Below are positions 1 to 7,677 of a stretch of DNA of 64,000 bases, in pieces. The DNA lies in NCBI RefSeq assembly GCF_900101605.1, contig NZ_FMUR01000004.1:124001-188000 (forward strand). Direction: 5' to 3'. The first letter of the stretch is position 1. Every line of letters starts with the position of its first letter. Under the pieces are notes generated by a model. It was not told where the DNA came from. It searched no databases and saw only the letters and a program-made list of their open reading frames with translations. Source of the stretch: Butyrivibrio hungatei (lineage in GTDB: Bacteria; Bacillota; Clostridia; Lachnospirales; Lachnospiraceae). Position numbers and translations under genes: made by a program.

Positions 1-942
1 ATAGAACGACTTGACCAGATTGCCGATAATAAGGCTCCATCCGTCCGCAAGGACAAAAAGAAGTATCTTAAACGGCATCGAGATCGTAGTCGGCGGAAGC
101 ATCATCATACCCATACTCATAAGTACCGATGCCACAACCATATCGATAACAATAAATGGAATATATATCAAAAATCCAATAATAAATGCTGTTCTAAGTT
201 CGCTTACAATAAAACTCGGAATCAGGACAACATTGGGAATACTCTCAAGTTCTCCGTCCCACTCGGTCTTGTTTATCTCCATAAAGAGTTTTACGTCCTT
301 GGTCTGAGTCTGACCGTACATGAACTGCCTAAACGGCGCCATTGCAACCTTTCCAAACTCTTTCTGGTCTATCTTTCCTTCTTCAAAAGGAATGACCGCA
401 TCATTATAAACAGTCGTCAAAGTGGGCTGCATAATGAAAAGTGTCATAAACAAAGCAATCCCAATCATCACCAGGTTCGGCGGAGATGTTTGGGTTCCTA
501 TCGCGGTTCTGGTAAAATGAAGCGCCACGATGATCCTTGTAAAAGAAGTCATCATCACAATAAGTGTCGGCGCAAGGGATATGAGCGTTAATGTAATAAG
601 AATTCTCAAAGATCCGCTCAGTGATCCGTTTCCGTTGTCATATGTAACGGTAACCGTATTTGCAATATTAAGTTTTTTAAGATCGTCAGGGGACTCTGCT
701 GAACCCGGATCTGTAATATTTGTTCGTTCAGCTTCAGAACCTGTAAGATTAGATTTTCTCGAATTGGTAGGATCGGTAGGTTTGGTATCTTCAACCACAT
801 TTTCGGTAGCCACTACCTTAACCGGCACCGCAAGTGACAAAAAGAGTATCAGAAAAACAGACAAAAAGGCTATAAACGCCCCTTTTTTCAAACGACGTTT
901 TTCAAAAATATTCTTTTTATTCTCTCCCCACTGTTTACTCAT
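1..942 (-). CDS. fliP: Flagellar export gate protein FliP (stop codon lies outside the window)
   Basis: FliP forms the core of the membrane export gate of the flagellar type III secretion system together with FliQ and FliR. The frame is open from an ATG at 942 to base 1, giving 314 residues that end in LVKSFY, the usual FliP carboxyl end, so probably only the stop codon is missing. An N-terminal hydrophobic segment (about residues 20-45) is followed by a 60-residue polar linker and then the conserved membrane core, with the TSFTRI, TSPPNLV and GWSLIIGNL motifs readable. It follows fliO by 16 bp and is the most distal flagellar gene seen; fliQ, fliR, flhB and flhA are expected beyond the edge. 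The polar N-terminal insert makes it longer than the usual 220-260 aa. Confidence 0.95.
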   Translation of the reverse strand, partial: MSKQWGENKKNIFEKRRLKKGAFIAFLSVFLILFLSLAVPVKVVATENVVEDTKPTDPTNSRKSNLTGSEAERTNITDPGSAESPDDLKKLNIANTVTVTYDNGNGSLSGSLRILITLTLISLAPTLIVMMTSFTRIIVALHFTRTAIGTQTSPPNLVMIGIALFMTLFIMQPTLTTVYNDAVIPFEEGKIDQKEFGKVAMAPFRQFMYGQTQTKDVKLFMEINKTEWDGELESIPNVVLIPSFIVSELRTAFIIGFLIYIPFIVIDMVVASVLMSMGMMMLPPTTISMPFKILLFVLADGWSLIIGNLVKSFY

Positions 943-958
943 AATTTATTTCTTAAAC

Positions 959-1288
959 TCACTTTTTTATTTTTTCAAGAATTTCGTTGAAGCTCAATGT
1001 ACCTGCATTTTCGGAATTGTCAAAAACAAGTGATTCCTTATCAAGTTCGCATAATGCAGTAACTTCATCCTTCCCCACTGCGATAGCCATATACTTATCG
1101 CCAAGACGCACGATCTGAATATACTTGGTAGTGGAGATCCTTCCCGTCTCCAAAACCTCAATATTCCTGCCGCTGTTCTTTTCCTTCTGGTAACCTGCAA
1201 GCCACTTGGTCACATAATAAGTAAGCCCAAGAACCAGAACAAAGATTATTAAGATGGCAATAAACTGCAAGTAAGATTCGACTGACAT
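959..1288 (-). CDS. fliO: Flagellar biosynthesis protein FliO
   Basis: This 109-residue protein has one membrane segment (about residues 8-27, ILIIFVLVLGLTYYVTKWL) followed by a cytoplasmic beta-rich domain. That is the layout of FliO, the assembly factor that stabilises FliP during export-gate formation. The cytoplasmic part contains the typical run IEVLETGRIS...IQIVRLGDKYMAIAVGKDE. FliO is poorly conserved, so position supports the call as much as sequence: it lies between fliY and fliP in the same direction, as in other clostridial flagellar operons. Confidence 0.88.
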   Translation of the reverse strand: MSVESYLQFIAILIIFVLVLGLTYYVTKWLAGYQKEKNSGRNIEVLETGRISTTKYIQIVRLGDKYMAIAVGKDEVTALCELDKESLVFDNSENAGTLSFNEILEKIKK

Positions 1289-1322
1289 TATGCAAACACT
1301 CCATCTGCTTTCTTTTCAAATA

Positions 1323-2597
1323 TCATTGAACAATCTCGGTCACACGAACACCGAAACTTTCTTCGATTACAACAACTTCACCTTTTGCAACGAACTTTCC
1401 GTTTACAAGTACGTCAACAGGCTCACCGGCGACCTTATCAAGCTCGATAATGGTACCGGGCGCAAACTCCAGGATATCCGATATCGGCTTAGCCGTTCTT
1501 CCAAGCTCAACCGTAACTTCAAGCGGAACGTCCTTGATGATGCCGATATTTTCTCCGCCGGCCATCATTCCGGGTCCGCCTGCAAATGTCTGGAACTGCG
1601 CAGGCTGAATGTTCATATTCATCATCTGCGGCATCTGCATCTGTGGCATTCCCATGCCCATCGGAGGAGTCTGCATCTGTGGCATTCCCATCTGTGGCAT
1701 CTGCATTTGCGGCATTCCCATCTGTGGCATTCCCATTTGTGGCTGTGCCATCATATTTGGATCGGGTGCTGCAGGCGCGGGCGCAGGTTCGGGAGCCGGT
1801 GCAGGTTCGGGAGCAGGCGCAGGAGCCGGTGCATCATTTGCTCCGGAATCAGTAATAACAAGATCCTTAAGTTCTTTTGCGAAATCAACGGGATACAACT
1901 GCATAAGTGTTGAATCCACAAGATCTCCGACCTGCATCTTAAAGGATATCTTTACAAAAGTTCCGCTGAGGAACTCGGCAATATCCGAAGGATCGTCATT
2001 GATCATATCAAGAAGTGTCGACTGCGGAGGGCTTATATCTACTTTCTGATTGATCATTGTAGAAAGAGATGTAGCAGCCGCTCCCATCATCTGATTCATC
2101 GCTTCCGAGATGGCTGAAAGCTGTAATTCTCCGATCTCTCCCGCAATATTTGTTCCGTCGCCACCCATCATAAGATCGGTGATGACCATAACATCACGCT
2201 CTTTAAGAATAAGGATATTTGTTCCGTCAAGACCTTCCGTATACTGAATCTGAATGAAAACACAAGGTCTCTCATAGTTATTTATTACATTTTCCCAGTT
2301 GGCAAGTTCAACCTGAGGAGTTGTAATATTAACCTTCTGATTTACAAGGGAATACAGCGTAGTCGCTGAAGATCCCATACTTATATTGGCCACCTCACCG
2401 ATGGCATCTTTTTCCGCATCATTAAGCAGTGACTCATCTATTGCACTGCCTCCTGAAACAGGCGCGCCGGAAGTTACCGGTATATCCGCATTATCGGAAG
2501 GTGCTTCTGCAGCCGGAGCATCACCTTCTCCACCGGCAGCTGAATCCATACCGGATAGCAAAGCATTAATTTCATCTTGAGATAACATTCCATCCAT
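1323..2597 (-). CDS. fliY: Flagellar motor switch phosphatase FliY
   Basis: FliY is the Gram-positive switch-complex protein that joins a CheC-like CheY-P phosphatase to a FliN (SpoA) C-ring domain. In this 424-aa protein an N-terminal LSQDEINALL motif resembles the CheY-binding peptide of FliM. Two CheC-type half-sites then follow, each matching [DS]xxxExxNx22P (first D-AIG-E-VA-N, second S-AIS-E-AM-N), so both phosphatase sites look intact. A linker of about 80 residues rich in Pro, Ala, Met and Gln comes next, and the SpoA domain occupies about residues 345-424 (VPLEVTVELGRT...VRVTEIV). It starts 5 bp after the fliM stop and is presumably translated with it. The Met/Gln repeat linker is unusual. 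Confidence 0.95.
   Translation of the reverse strand: MDGMLSQDEINALLSGMDSAAGGEGDAPAAEAPSDNADIPVTSGAPVSGGSAIDESLLNDAEKDAIGEVANISMGSSATTLYSLVNQKVNITTPQVELANWENVINNYERPCVFIQIQYTEGLDGTNILILKERDVMVITDLMMGGDGTNIAGEIGELQLSAISEAMNQMMGAAATSLSTMINQKVDISPPQSTLLDMINDDPSDIAEFLSGTFVKISFKMQVGDLVDSTLMQLYPVDFAKELKDLVITDSGANDAPAPAPAPEPAPAPEPAPAPAAPDPNMMAQPQMGMPQMGMPQMQMPQMGMPQMQTPPMGMGMPQMQMPQMMNMNIQPAQFQTFAGGPGMMAGGENIGIIKDVPLEVTVELGRTAKPISDILEFAPGTIIELDKVAGEPVDVLVNGKFVAKGEVVVIEESFGVRVTEIVQ
1620..1756 (-). repeat. In-frame Met-Gln-Pro-Gly repeat tract in fliY
   Basis: The DNA repeats an 18-base-like unit (catctgtggcattcccat and variants) about eight times, encoding PQMGM/PQMQM peptides in the FliY linker. 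The units stay in frame, so this is a coding minisatellite-type tract that could expand or contract without shifting the frame. Confidence 0.85.
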
Positions 2598-2601
2598 GCT
2601 C

Positions 2602-3585
2602 CTACTCTTCCTCCTCTCTTACTACCGACGTAATCCTGACGGCGTATTTATCTTTAGTGGTACCGGGCAGACCGGTGAATTTGTAGATATTTCCGACATA
2701 AACCTGCATATCGGTGTTAACTCTGTTATCAAGCCTTATAATGTCGCCGGGTTGCAAATGAACAAAGTCATTTACGGAAACATTACACTTACCAAGAACC
2801 GCTTTTACCGGAATATCAACATGCTTTACCATGCTCTCAAGATACTCTCCGAAATCCTCGTCCACATTTTTCTGCATTGTGGAGAACCAGAACTTGGTAT
2901 TAAGTTTATCCATAACACTCTCAAGGGTGAAATAAGGAAGACATACGTTCATAAGTCCTTCCGTCTCACCGATCTTAATATTGAGAGTAACGATGGCGAT
3001 CATATCTGTAGGTGAAATAACCTGTGCAAACTGCGGATTTGTCTCAATCCTCTCCATGACAGGATTGATGGAAACAACATTCTGCCACGGCTCTACCATA
3101 AGCTGCATGCAAATAGTCACAAGCTTTTCTATAAGTGGCATCTCAATATCGGTGAATGGTCTCGGTTTATCAAGTCCGACGCCTGTACCTCCAAGCATCC
3201 TGTCAATAAAAGAGAATCCGATGTTAGCCTGCAATTCCAAAATAATCGTTCCCTGTAAAGGAAGAAAACTTATAACTCCCAGAATAACCGGGTTTGAAAG
3301 AGCATTGCTAAACTCCGAATATGTAACCGTCTCTGAGTTAGCAACCGACACCGTAACATTCTTTCTAAGATATAAAGGTAATGTAGTAGATAAAAGCCTT
3401 CCGTAATGCTCATAGATCATTTCCAAAGTTCTGAGATGTTCCTTTGAAAACTTCGCAGGACGTTTAAAATCATAATCTTTGACTTTCTTCTCGTCTGCGG
3501 CTTGCATCTGATCTACATCAAGTTCACCGCTATTAAGTGCTGCCAACAGACCATCTATTTCATTTTGTGACAGTACTTCGCTCAA
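2602..3585 (-). CDS. fliM: Flagellar motor switch protein FliM
   Basis: FliM is the C-ring protein that receives the phospho-CheY signal. The 327-aa product has the N-terminal CheY-P binding motif LSQNEIDGLL (residues 5-14), the CheC-like middle domain with the GG motif (DRMLGGTGVGLD), and a C-terminal SpoA domain (VDIPVKAVLGKCNVSVNDF...). The length is normal for FliM. It lies between fliL and fliY in the conserved order, and the AGGAG-like sequence before the ATG at 3585 is suitable. Confidence 0.96.
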   Translation of the reverse strand: MSEVLSQNEIDGLLAALNSGELDVDQMQAADEKKVKDYDFKRPAKFSKEHLRTLEMIYEHYGRLLSTTLPLYLRKNVTVSVANSETVTYSEFSNALSNPVILGVISFLPLQGTIILELQANIGFSFIDRMLGGTGVGLDKPRPFTDIEMPLIEKLVTICMQLMVEPWQNVVSINPVMERIETNPQFAQVISPTDMIAIVTLNIKIGETEGLMNVCLPYFTLESVMDKLNTKFWFSTMQKNVDEDFGEYLESMVKHVDIPVKAVLGKCNVSVNDFVHLQPGDIIRLDNRVNTDMQVYVGNIYKFTGLPGTTKDKYAVRITSVVREEEE

Positions 3586-3645
3586 GTTGGATCTCCTTCC
3601 TCCGATAAGGATCTATCGGCGTATCCTTTAATAATAAATGCAGCA

Positions 3646-4188
3646 TTACTGATAAAGCACACTGCTGAAATCAACTCTGTAAATAAAGTTTGAATTGTAC
3701 AATTCCCTTACTTTTTCTACAATTGCATCCTTTGCAGGCTGGCTGTCATTCTGAAGTTCTTCCATTGAATAACTTGAAAGTGTATCCGTAACGATTGACT
3801 TTACACGGTCTCTCATTCCGGTAAGCTGTTCGGATGAGCCATATGATGCATAATCAGGATTGGCTGTATTCATTGAGAAAACGACTTCAACAACCATCAT
3901 ATGTGATTTGCCGTCATTGCCCGGCTTAAGGTTGATCGTAAGTCTGTCCTGATTGCCCACAAATCCAAAAGTAGCTATCTCGTTAACTCCCGAAGGTTCT
4001 GAAGGCTCAGCGTAAAGCCCTCCTCCGACACCTCCGCTCGTCTCAAGTTCAAGTGCAGCCGCAATATCTGAAACAAGCTTGGCTGTCTGAGAATTTGTTG
4101 TCATAACACTAAGCAGCATGAACCCCGTCATAGCGATATTTACAACAATTAAAGCCAGTATGATGATTGATAGCAAATTCTTTTTCAT
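3646..4188 (-). CDS. fliL: Flagellar basal body-associated protein FliL
   Basis: FliL is a single-pass membrane protein that forms a ring around the stator and supports MotAB function. This 180-aa protein has an N-terminal membrane anchor (residues 6-29, IIILALIVVNIAMTGFMLL) and an extracytoplasmic domain ending in the typical YRVDFSSVLYQ. Its place between motB and fliM in the operon agrees with the call. The sequence is divergent, as usual for the family. Confidence 0.88.
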   Translation of the reverse strand: MKKNLLSIIILALIVVNIAMTGFMLLSVMTTNSQTAKLVSDIAAALELETSGGVGGGLYAEPSEPSGVNEIATFGFVGNQDRLTINLKPGNDGKSHMMVVEVVFSMNTANPDYASYGSSEQLTGMRDRVKSIVTDTLSSYSMEELQNDSQPAKDAIVEKVRELYNSNFIYRVDFSSVLYQ

Positions 4189-4206
4189 TTAAAAAATCCC
4201 CCTCTA

Positions 4207-5040
4207 TTAGTATGAAGAACTAAGTGGATTATATATTTTTATCTCAACACGTCTGTTTCGTGCTCTTCCCTCATCTGTAGAATTATCCGCGATCGGATCG
4301 TACTCCCCTCTTCCCGTATGAACTATATGTGCGGGATCGAGATTTGTGTTTTCACAGAGATAATAGAAAACCGAAAGAGCTCTTCCGGAGCTTAATTCAT
4401 CGTTGTTGGCATACTTTCCTCCGGATGACATCGGAACATTATCCGTATGTCCTTCAATCGCAATAGTTCCGCCCGCATAGGTTTCAAGGATCTGTCCGAC
4501 TTTATCTATAACAGGTATCGCATCATCCTTAATATCCGTTTTCGCAGAATCAAACAGGATTGAGCCCTGTATGGTAAGCTGAACAAACTGGCTTGTATAA
4601 TTGAGATTCACTTCATCTTCAATCTCTTCTTCATTCAAAGCTTCTTCAATCTTCTCCGCAAGCTTTTCCGAAGCTTCAAGCTGTTCCTCCTCAGCTGCCT
4701 CCATAAGTTCCTTTTGGTTCATATCACCGACTTCCATCTCCTCGGTATCGGCATTCTCACCTGTCTGTGCAAGTCCCATTGAAGTCACATAGCTCGAAAG
4801 CTCACTAAGCTGTGATATTCCATCACCTATAAGAGCACCTTCACCGATAGCCATCTCACCGCCCGAGAAAAAGCCGAACGCCGAACTAAACGACGCTGCA
4901 ACCTCCTCAAACTTGGCGGCATCCATGGTAGACATGGAGAAAAGAAGTACGAAGAAACAAAGGAGCAGGTTCATCAGATCTCCAAACGTCGCGGTCCACG
5001 CGGGCGCGCCCGGTTTTACTTCTTCTGCTTTTTTTGCCAT
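4207..5040 (-). CDS. motB: Flagellar motor stator protein MotB
   Basis: MotB is the peptidoglycan-anchoring stator subunit. In this 277-aa protein the single membrane helix contains FGDLMNLLLCFF, and Asp21 is the expected proton-binding residue. A plug/linker region rich in Glu (about 80-130) follows. The C-terminal OmpA/MotB peptidoglycan-binding domain has the readable motifs FDSAKTDI, IEGHTDNVPM, SSGRALSV and RNRRVEIKI. Its start codon overlaps the motA stop by one base, so the pair is translationally coupled. The Glu-rich linker is longer than in Bacillus MotB. Confidence 0.96.
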   Translation of the reverse strand: MAKKAEEVKPGAPAWTATFGDLMNLLLCFFVLLFSMSTMDAAKFEEVAASFSSAFGFFSGGEMAIGEGALIGDGISQLSELSSYVTSMGLAQTGENADTEEMEVGDMNQKELMEAAEEEQLEASEKLAEKIEEALNEEEIEDEVNLNYTSQFVQLTIQGSILFDSAKTDIKDDAIPVIDKVGQILETYAGGTIAIEGHTDNVPMSSGGKYANNDELSSGRALSVFYYLCENTNLDPAHIVHTGRGEYDPIADNSTDEGRARNRRVEIKIYNPLSSSY

Positions 5041-5849
5041 TATTCTTCGCCTCCGCCTGCTGAGCCCGTTCCGGTCTCAGATTCGTAAGCCGCCCTGTCA
5101 ACGGGTGACAGGAATGACTTAAGCTTTTCCTCAGTTACACGGGGATTTTCGCCCGCCTGTATAGACAAAAGTCCTTCAATGACAATACTCTTTGACATGT
5201 ACTCGGCATTACTTCTGGCTTTCAGCTTACCCGAAGCAGGGAAACAAAACCAGTTTGCCATGATTGAACCGTACAATGTCGTGATAAGAGCGGTCGCCAT
5301 GGAAGGTCCGATCTTCGACGCATCACTCATGTCATTAAGCATGTTAACAAGTCCCAAAAGAGTACCGATCATACCCCAGGCAGGACCCTGAGCCGCAATG
5401 TCTTCAAATACGGAATAATTGGCCTTATGTCTCTCGGCCATGGCATCTATCTCAGCCTCAAGAATACTCTTTACAAGTTCGGGCTCGGTACCGTCAACGA
5501 TGAGCATAACGCCTTTCTTCATAAAAGCATCGTCAAGATTTCCGGCCGCTTCTTCAAGGGCAAGAAGGCCTTCCTTTCTGGCTGTATTAGACAGATCGAT
5601 AATCTGTTTAATTACCGATTTGGTATCATCGGATGTGACCTTGAATATTCGTGTATAGCACTTAAGTCCTCCGGTGAACTCAGGAAGAGATCTTGATGCC
5701 AAAACAGCCATCAAAGCTCCTCCGAATGTAACAAGAGCCGACGGCGCATCCAAGAAATTTCCGACAGAACCGATGCCTCCGGATGTAATGATTCCAAGAA
5801 GCATAAACACAATTCCCATTACTACACCGATAATCGACGCAATATCCAC
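5040..5849 (-). CDS. motA: Flagellar motor stator protein MotA
   Basis: MotA is the proton-channel stator subunit that presses on FliG. The 269-aa protein has four membrane segments (two near the N terminus, two around residues 150-210), the AAQGPAWGMIGTLLGLV motif with the conserved proline in helix 3, and a cytoplasmic loop between helices 2 and 3. The start is a GTG at 5849, preceded by GAGAGG nine bases upstream; the nearby ATG is in another frame. It overlaps motB by one base and follows flbD by 50 bp. Confidence 0.96.
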   Translation of the reverse strand: MDIASIIGVVMGIVFMLLGIITSGGIGSVGNFLDAPSALVTFGGALMAVLASRSLPEFTGGLKCYTRIFKVTSDDTKSVIKQIIDLSNTARKEGLLALEEAAGNLDDAFMKKGVMLIVDGTEPELVKSILEAEIDAMAERHKANYSVFEDIAAQGPAWGMIGTLLGLVNMLNDMSDASKIGPSMATALITTLYGSIMANWFCFPASGKLKARSNAEYMSKSIVIEGLLSIQAGENPRVTEEKLKSFLSPVDRAAYESETGTGSAGGGEE

Positions 5850-5899
5850 AGCATTTACCTCTCACATTAAAATTTAGTCACCATCTTCTTCCGCATATT

Positions 5900-6073
5900 T
5901 CAGGAATTGATAAGACTGTAAATATCTTCCATGCTCTCTTTCACAATGAGCTTTCTTCCGGTATATAAGACCACGACAGTATCGGGATTACTTTCAACCG
6001 ATTCGATCATGCTCGGATTGATGAGTATCTTACGCGTATCCATTTTGGTAAGCTCAATAACTCCCTTGTTCAT
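5900..6073 (-). CDS. flbD: FlbD family flagellar protein (57 aa)
   Basis: This short gene encodes 57 residues beginning MNKGVIELTKMD and ending EDIYSLINS. The pattern I-x-L-T-K...I-L-I-N-P...I-E-S-V-E-S-x-P-D-T-V-V-x-L-x-T-G-x-K is that of the FlbD/SwrD family. SwrD in Bacillus raises motor torque through MotAB; that role here is inferred from family and position just before motA. In relatives flbD directly follows flgE; here an island intervenes. It is the first flagellar gene after the island and would need its own promoter or read-through. Confidence 0.9.
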   Translation of the reverse strand: MNKGVIELTKMDTRKILINPSMIESVESNPDTVVVLYTGRKLIVKESMEDIYSLINS

Positions 6074-6473
6074 AAACACCTTCTGATATAAAATTACATT
6101 TTTTAGTGAAAAAATAGACTAGAAACGAAACTTAATTTCTTAGCATATTAATTTTACCATATGCTTTTGCTTAATTCTTGCTTAATTGCAACTTTTTTAG
6201 TTCAATTTGAATCAGAATTTCACTTTGAAGCAGGATGAATGAAATAAAGTTTGTAATTATGATACTTGACACATGAAATATACAATATATAGTGGTATTC
6301 AACTTATTTTAACATATTTTCATTTAGTATACATCTATAAATAAGAAAAAACTCTTTGTTCTTTCAATATTTTTCTTGACAAAAGAAAATGCCCGCAATT
6401 TTCGCAAGTTGCAGGCATTGTGTTATGAGATTAATTTTATTTTTCTTATCTTAATTTTTAGTGAAAATATTTC
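6074..6473. other. AT-rich non-coding region, left part of the island
   Basis: This 400-bp AT-rich stretch lies between the flbD start and the stop of the coiled-coil gene. I see a terminator at 6388-6419 and a two-copy 11-bp tandem (AATTAAGCAAG-type, minus strand) at about 6166-6189. I see no gene, no sigma-28 motif and no convincing promoter for flbD by eye. Confidence 0.6.
6380..6419 (-). terminator. Intrinsic terminator after the ribbon-helix-helix gene
   Basis: On the minus strand AATGCCTGCAA pairs with TTGCGGGCATT (11 pairs, one C-A mismatch, 10-nt loop) and is followed by TTCTTTTG. It sits 55 bp past the stop of the gene at 6474-7403, isolating that gene from flbD. Confidence 0.7.
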
Positions 6474-7403
6474 CTATTTGTTCTCGAGATTATCAAGTAC
6501 CTTTTCTGCCCTGTCATATTTTATCTGTTCAACAAGCCTGGAGTACCTGTCTTTCTCTGCAAGAAGTTCTTTGTATGCATCATTCTTGGCCTTGAGTTCC
6601 GTATTCGCCGTGATAAGTTTGATCTCTGCCGTATGTGATGTTTTAAGTGATTCGATATCATCGCGAAGGGACTGATTCTCCTGGGTTAGTCTTGCATTTT
6701 CTGCAAGTAAAACCCTGTTTTCCGACGCAACCTTTGAAATATTTTCTCTGAGAGGATTTTCTCTTGCTTTTAGCTCATCTATTTCATCCAGAAGTTTCGC
6801 GGATGAAGTAACTCTTTCATCATAGAGCTTTCTTATTTCAGTCTCATTTTCTTTCGCTTCGGAAAGCTCTTTCTTCATATCTGAAAGTTGTTCTTTGAGT
6901 TCTTTACACTTTCCTTCACTCTCTTTAAGATCTGATGTCAGCTTATCTATCTCGCTCTGCATCTTCTCCTTTAATTCATCATATTCTTTACGGAGGGATT
7001 CTGCCTTTTCAGTCGCACCCTCTTCTCCGGACTTTATATCTTTAAGATTCTTTTGAAGTTCTGTGATTATTTCATCTTTGGTATCAAGTTGTTTCGCAAA
7101 ATCAACGCGTGCAAGCTCCACCGCATCATTGCGTGATCTTATAAGATCCATGAATACATCATGCATCTTGGCCTGGTAATTTTCAAACTCTTCAAGCTGC
7201 TCAGCGCCCGCCGGTAAAGCATCCTTTTCAGCCTGCCCTTCGTAAACTCTCAAAAGTTCCGATACCGCATGCTGTTGGTTTCCACCAAGCTGAGCCGCAA
7301 GCTTTTTGATATATTCAAATGTTTCATCCGTAAGTCTCATTGTACGAGGCTTGGTTGTATCATCTGTCTGTCGCTCTTCTTTGATCTCTTCTTTATTACT
7401 CAT
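6474..7403 (-). CDS. Ribbon-helix-helix / coiled-coil DNA-binding protein (KfrA-like layout)
   Basis: The 309-aa product starts at the ATG at 7403, preceded by AGGAGACAGG; in-frame codons further upstream lack a ribosome binding site. Residues about 20-57 (TMRLTDETFEYIKKLAAQL...AVSELLRVYE) look like a ribbon-helix-helix domain: a short basic beta strand and two helices. The rest, to the end, is one long charged helix rich in Glu, Lys, Leu and Asp, clearly a coiled coil. The layout recalls plasmid KfrA-like proteins and phage anti-repressor types, but I do not recognise a named family. It is transcribed away from the recombinase gene, and tandem palindromes just upstream of its promoter are candidate self-operators. 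It belongs to the island in the flagellar operon. Confidence 0.6.
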   Translation of the reverse strand: MSNKEEIKEERQTDDTTKPRTMRLTDETFEYIKKLAAQLGGNQQHAVSELLRVYEGQAEKDALPAGAEQLEEFENYQAKMHDVFMDLIRSRNDAVELARVDFAKQLDTKDEIITELQKNLKDIKSGEEGATEKAESLRKEYDELKEKMQSEIDKLTSDLKESEGKCKELKEQLSDMKKELSEAKENETEIRKLYDERVTSSAKLLDEIDELKARENPLRENISKVASENRVLLAENARLTQENQSLRDDIESLKTSHTAEIKLITANTELKAKNDAYKELLAEKDRYSRLVEQIKYDRAEKVLDNLENK

Positions 7404-7452
7404 CCTGTCTCCTATGTTCAAAAAATTAAAAATAATATTTTTCCCGCTTATT

Positions 7453-7481
7453 ATTCTATCATTTTGCATTATTTATTACAA
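7453..7481 (-). promoter_or_regulatory. Promoter of the ribbon-helix-helix gene
   Basis: Minus strand TTGTAA, a 17-bp spacer, then TAGAAT, 50 bp upstream of the start codon at 7403. It is read by eye and lies directly downstream of the tandem operator-like repeats. Confidence 0.55.
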
Positions 7482-7484
7482 CAT

Positions 7485-7514
7485 CAATGTACACATTACA
7501 ATGTATACATTGTA
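7485..7514. promoter_or_regulatory. Tandem palindromic operator-like repeats
   Basis: Two 14-bp units, CAATGTACACATTA (7485-7498) and CAATGTATACATTG (7499-7512), stand head to tail, and 7497-7514 is a perfect 18-bp palindrome (TACAATGTATACATTGTA). Tandem short palindromes are the usual targets of ribbon-helix-helix proteins, so they are candidate sites for the adjacent gene's product. Confidence 0.55.
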
Positions 7515-7524
7515 TACGTATATA

Positions 7525-7554
7525 AAGTTCGCAAAATGCTTATTATGCGAACTT
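7525..7554. repeat. Perfect 9-bp inverted repeat upstream of the recombinase promoter
   Basis: AAGTTCGCA (7525-7533) and TGCGAACTT (7546-7554) are perfect inverted copies separated by 12 bp. They lie just upstream of the -35 of the recombinase gene. It could be an operator, a recombinase core site or a hairpin; the sequence alone does not decide. Confidence 0.6.
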
Positions 7555-7561
7555 AAAATCA

Positions 7562-7590
7562 TTGAAAAACGCGATAAATTCGTTTATACT
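7562..7590 (+). promoter_or_regulatory. Promoter of the tyrosine recombinase gene
   Basis: TTGAAA, 17-bp spacer, TATACT: a good sigma-A-type promoter reading toward the recombinase gene, whose preferred start is 88 bp downstream. Confidence 0.6.
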
Positions 7591-7677
7591 ATCCTTTAGC
7601 TAATTTTAAACATCAAAAACAGATTGCCTGATTTCACTGAAAAATTGGTCCAAAATAACATGGAGAGACATAATATA

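Noticed and set aside
1..942. Truncated fliP
   Set aside because: The C-terminal motif is complete at base 1; only the window boundary removes the stop codon.
1620..1756. Regular repeats resembling a small CRISPR array
   Set aside because: Units are contiguous without unique spacers, lie in frame inside fliY and encode Met/Gln peptides.
7624..7677. N-terminal extension of the recombinase from a TTG at 7624
   Set aside because: No ribosome binding site and no family similarity; the ATG at 7678 has GGAGAG upstream.
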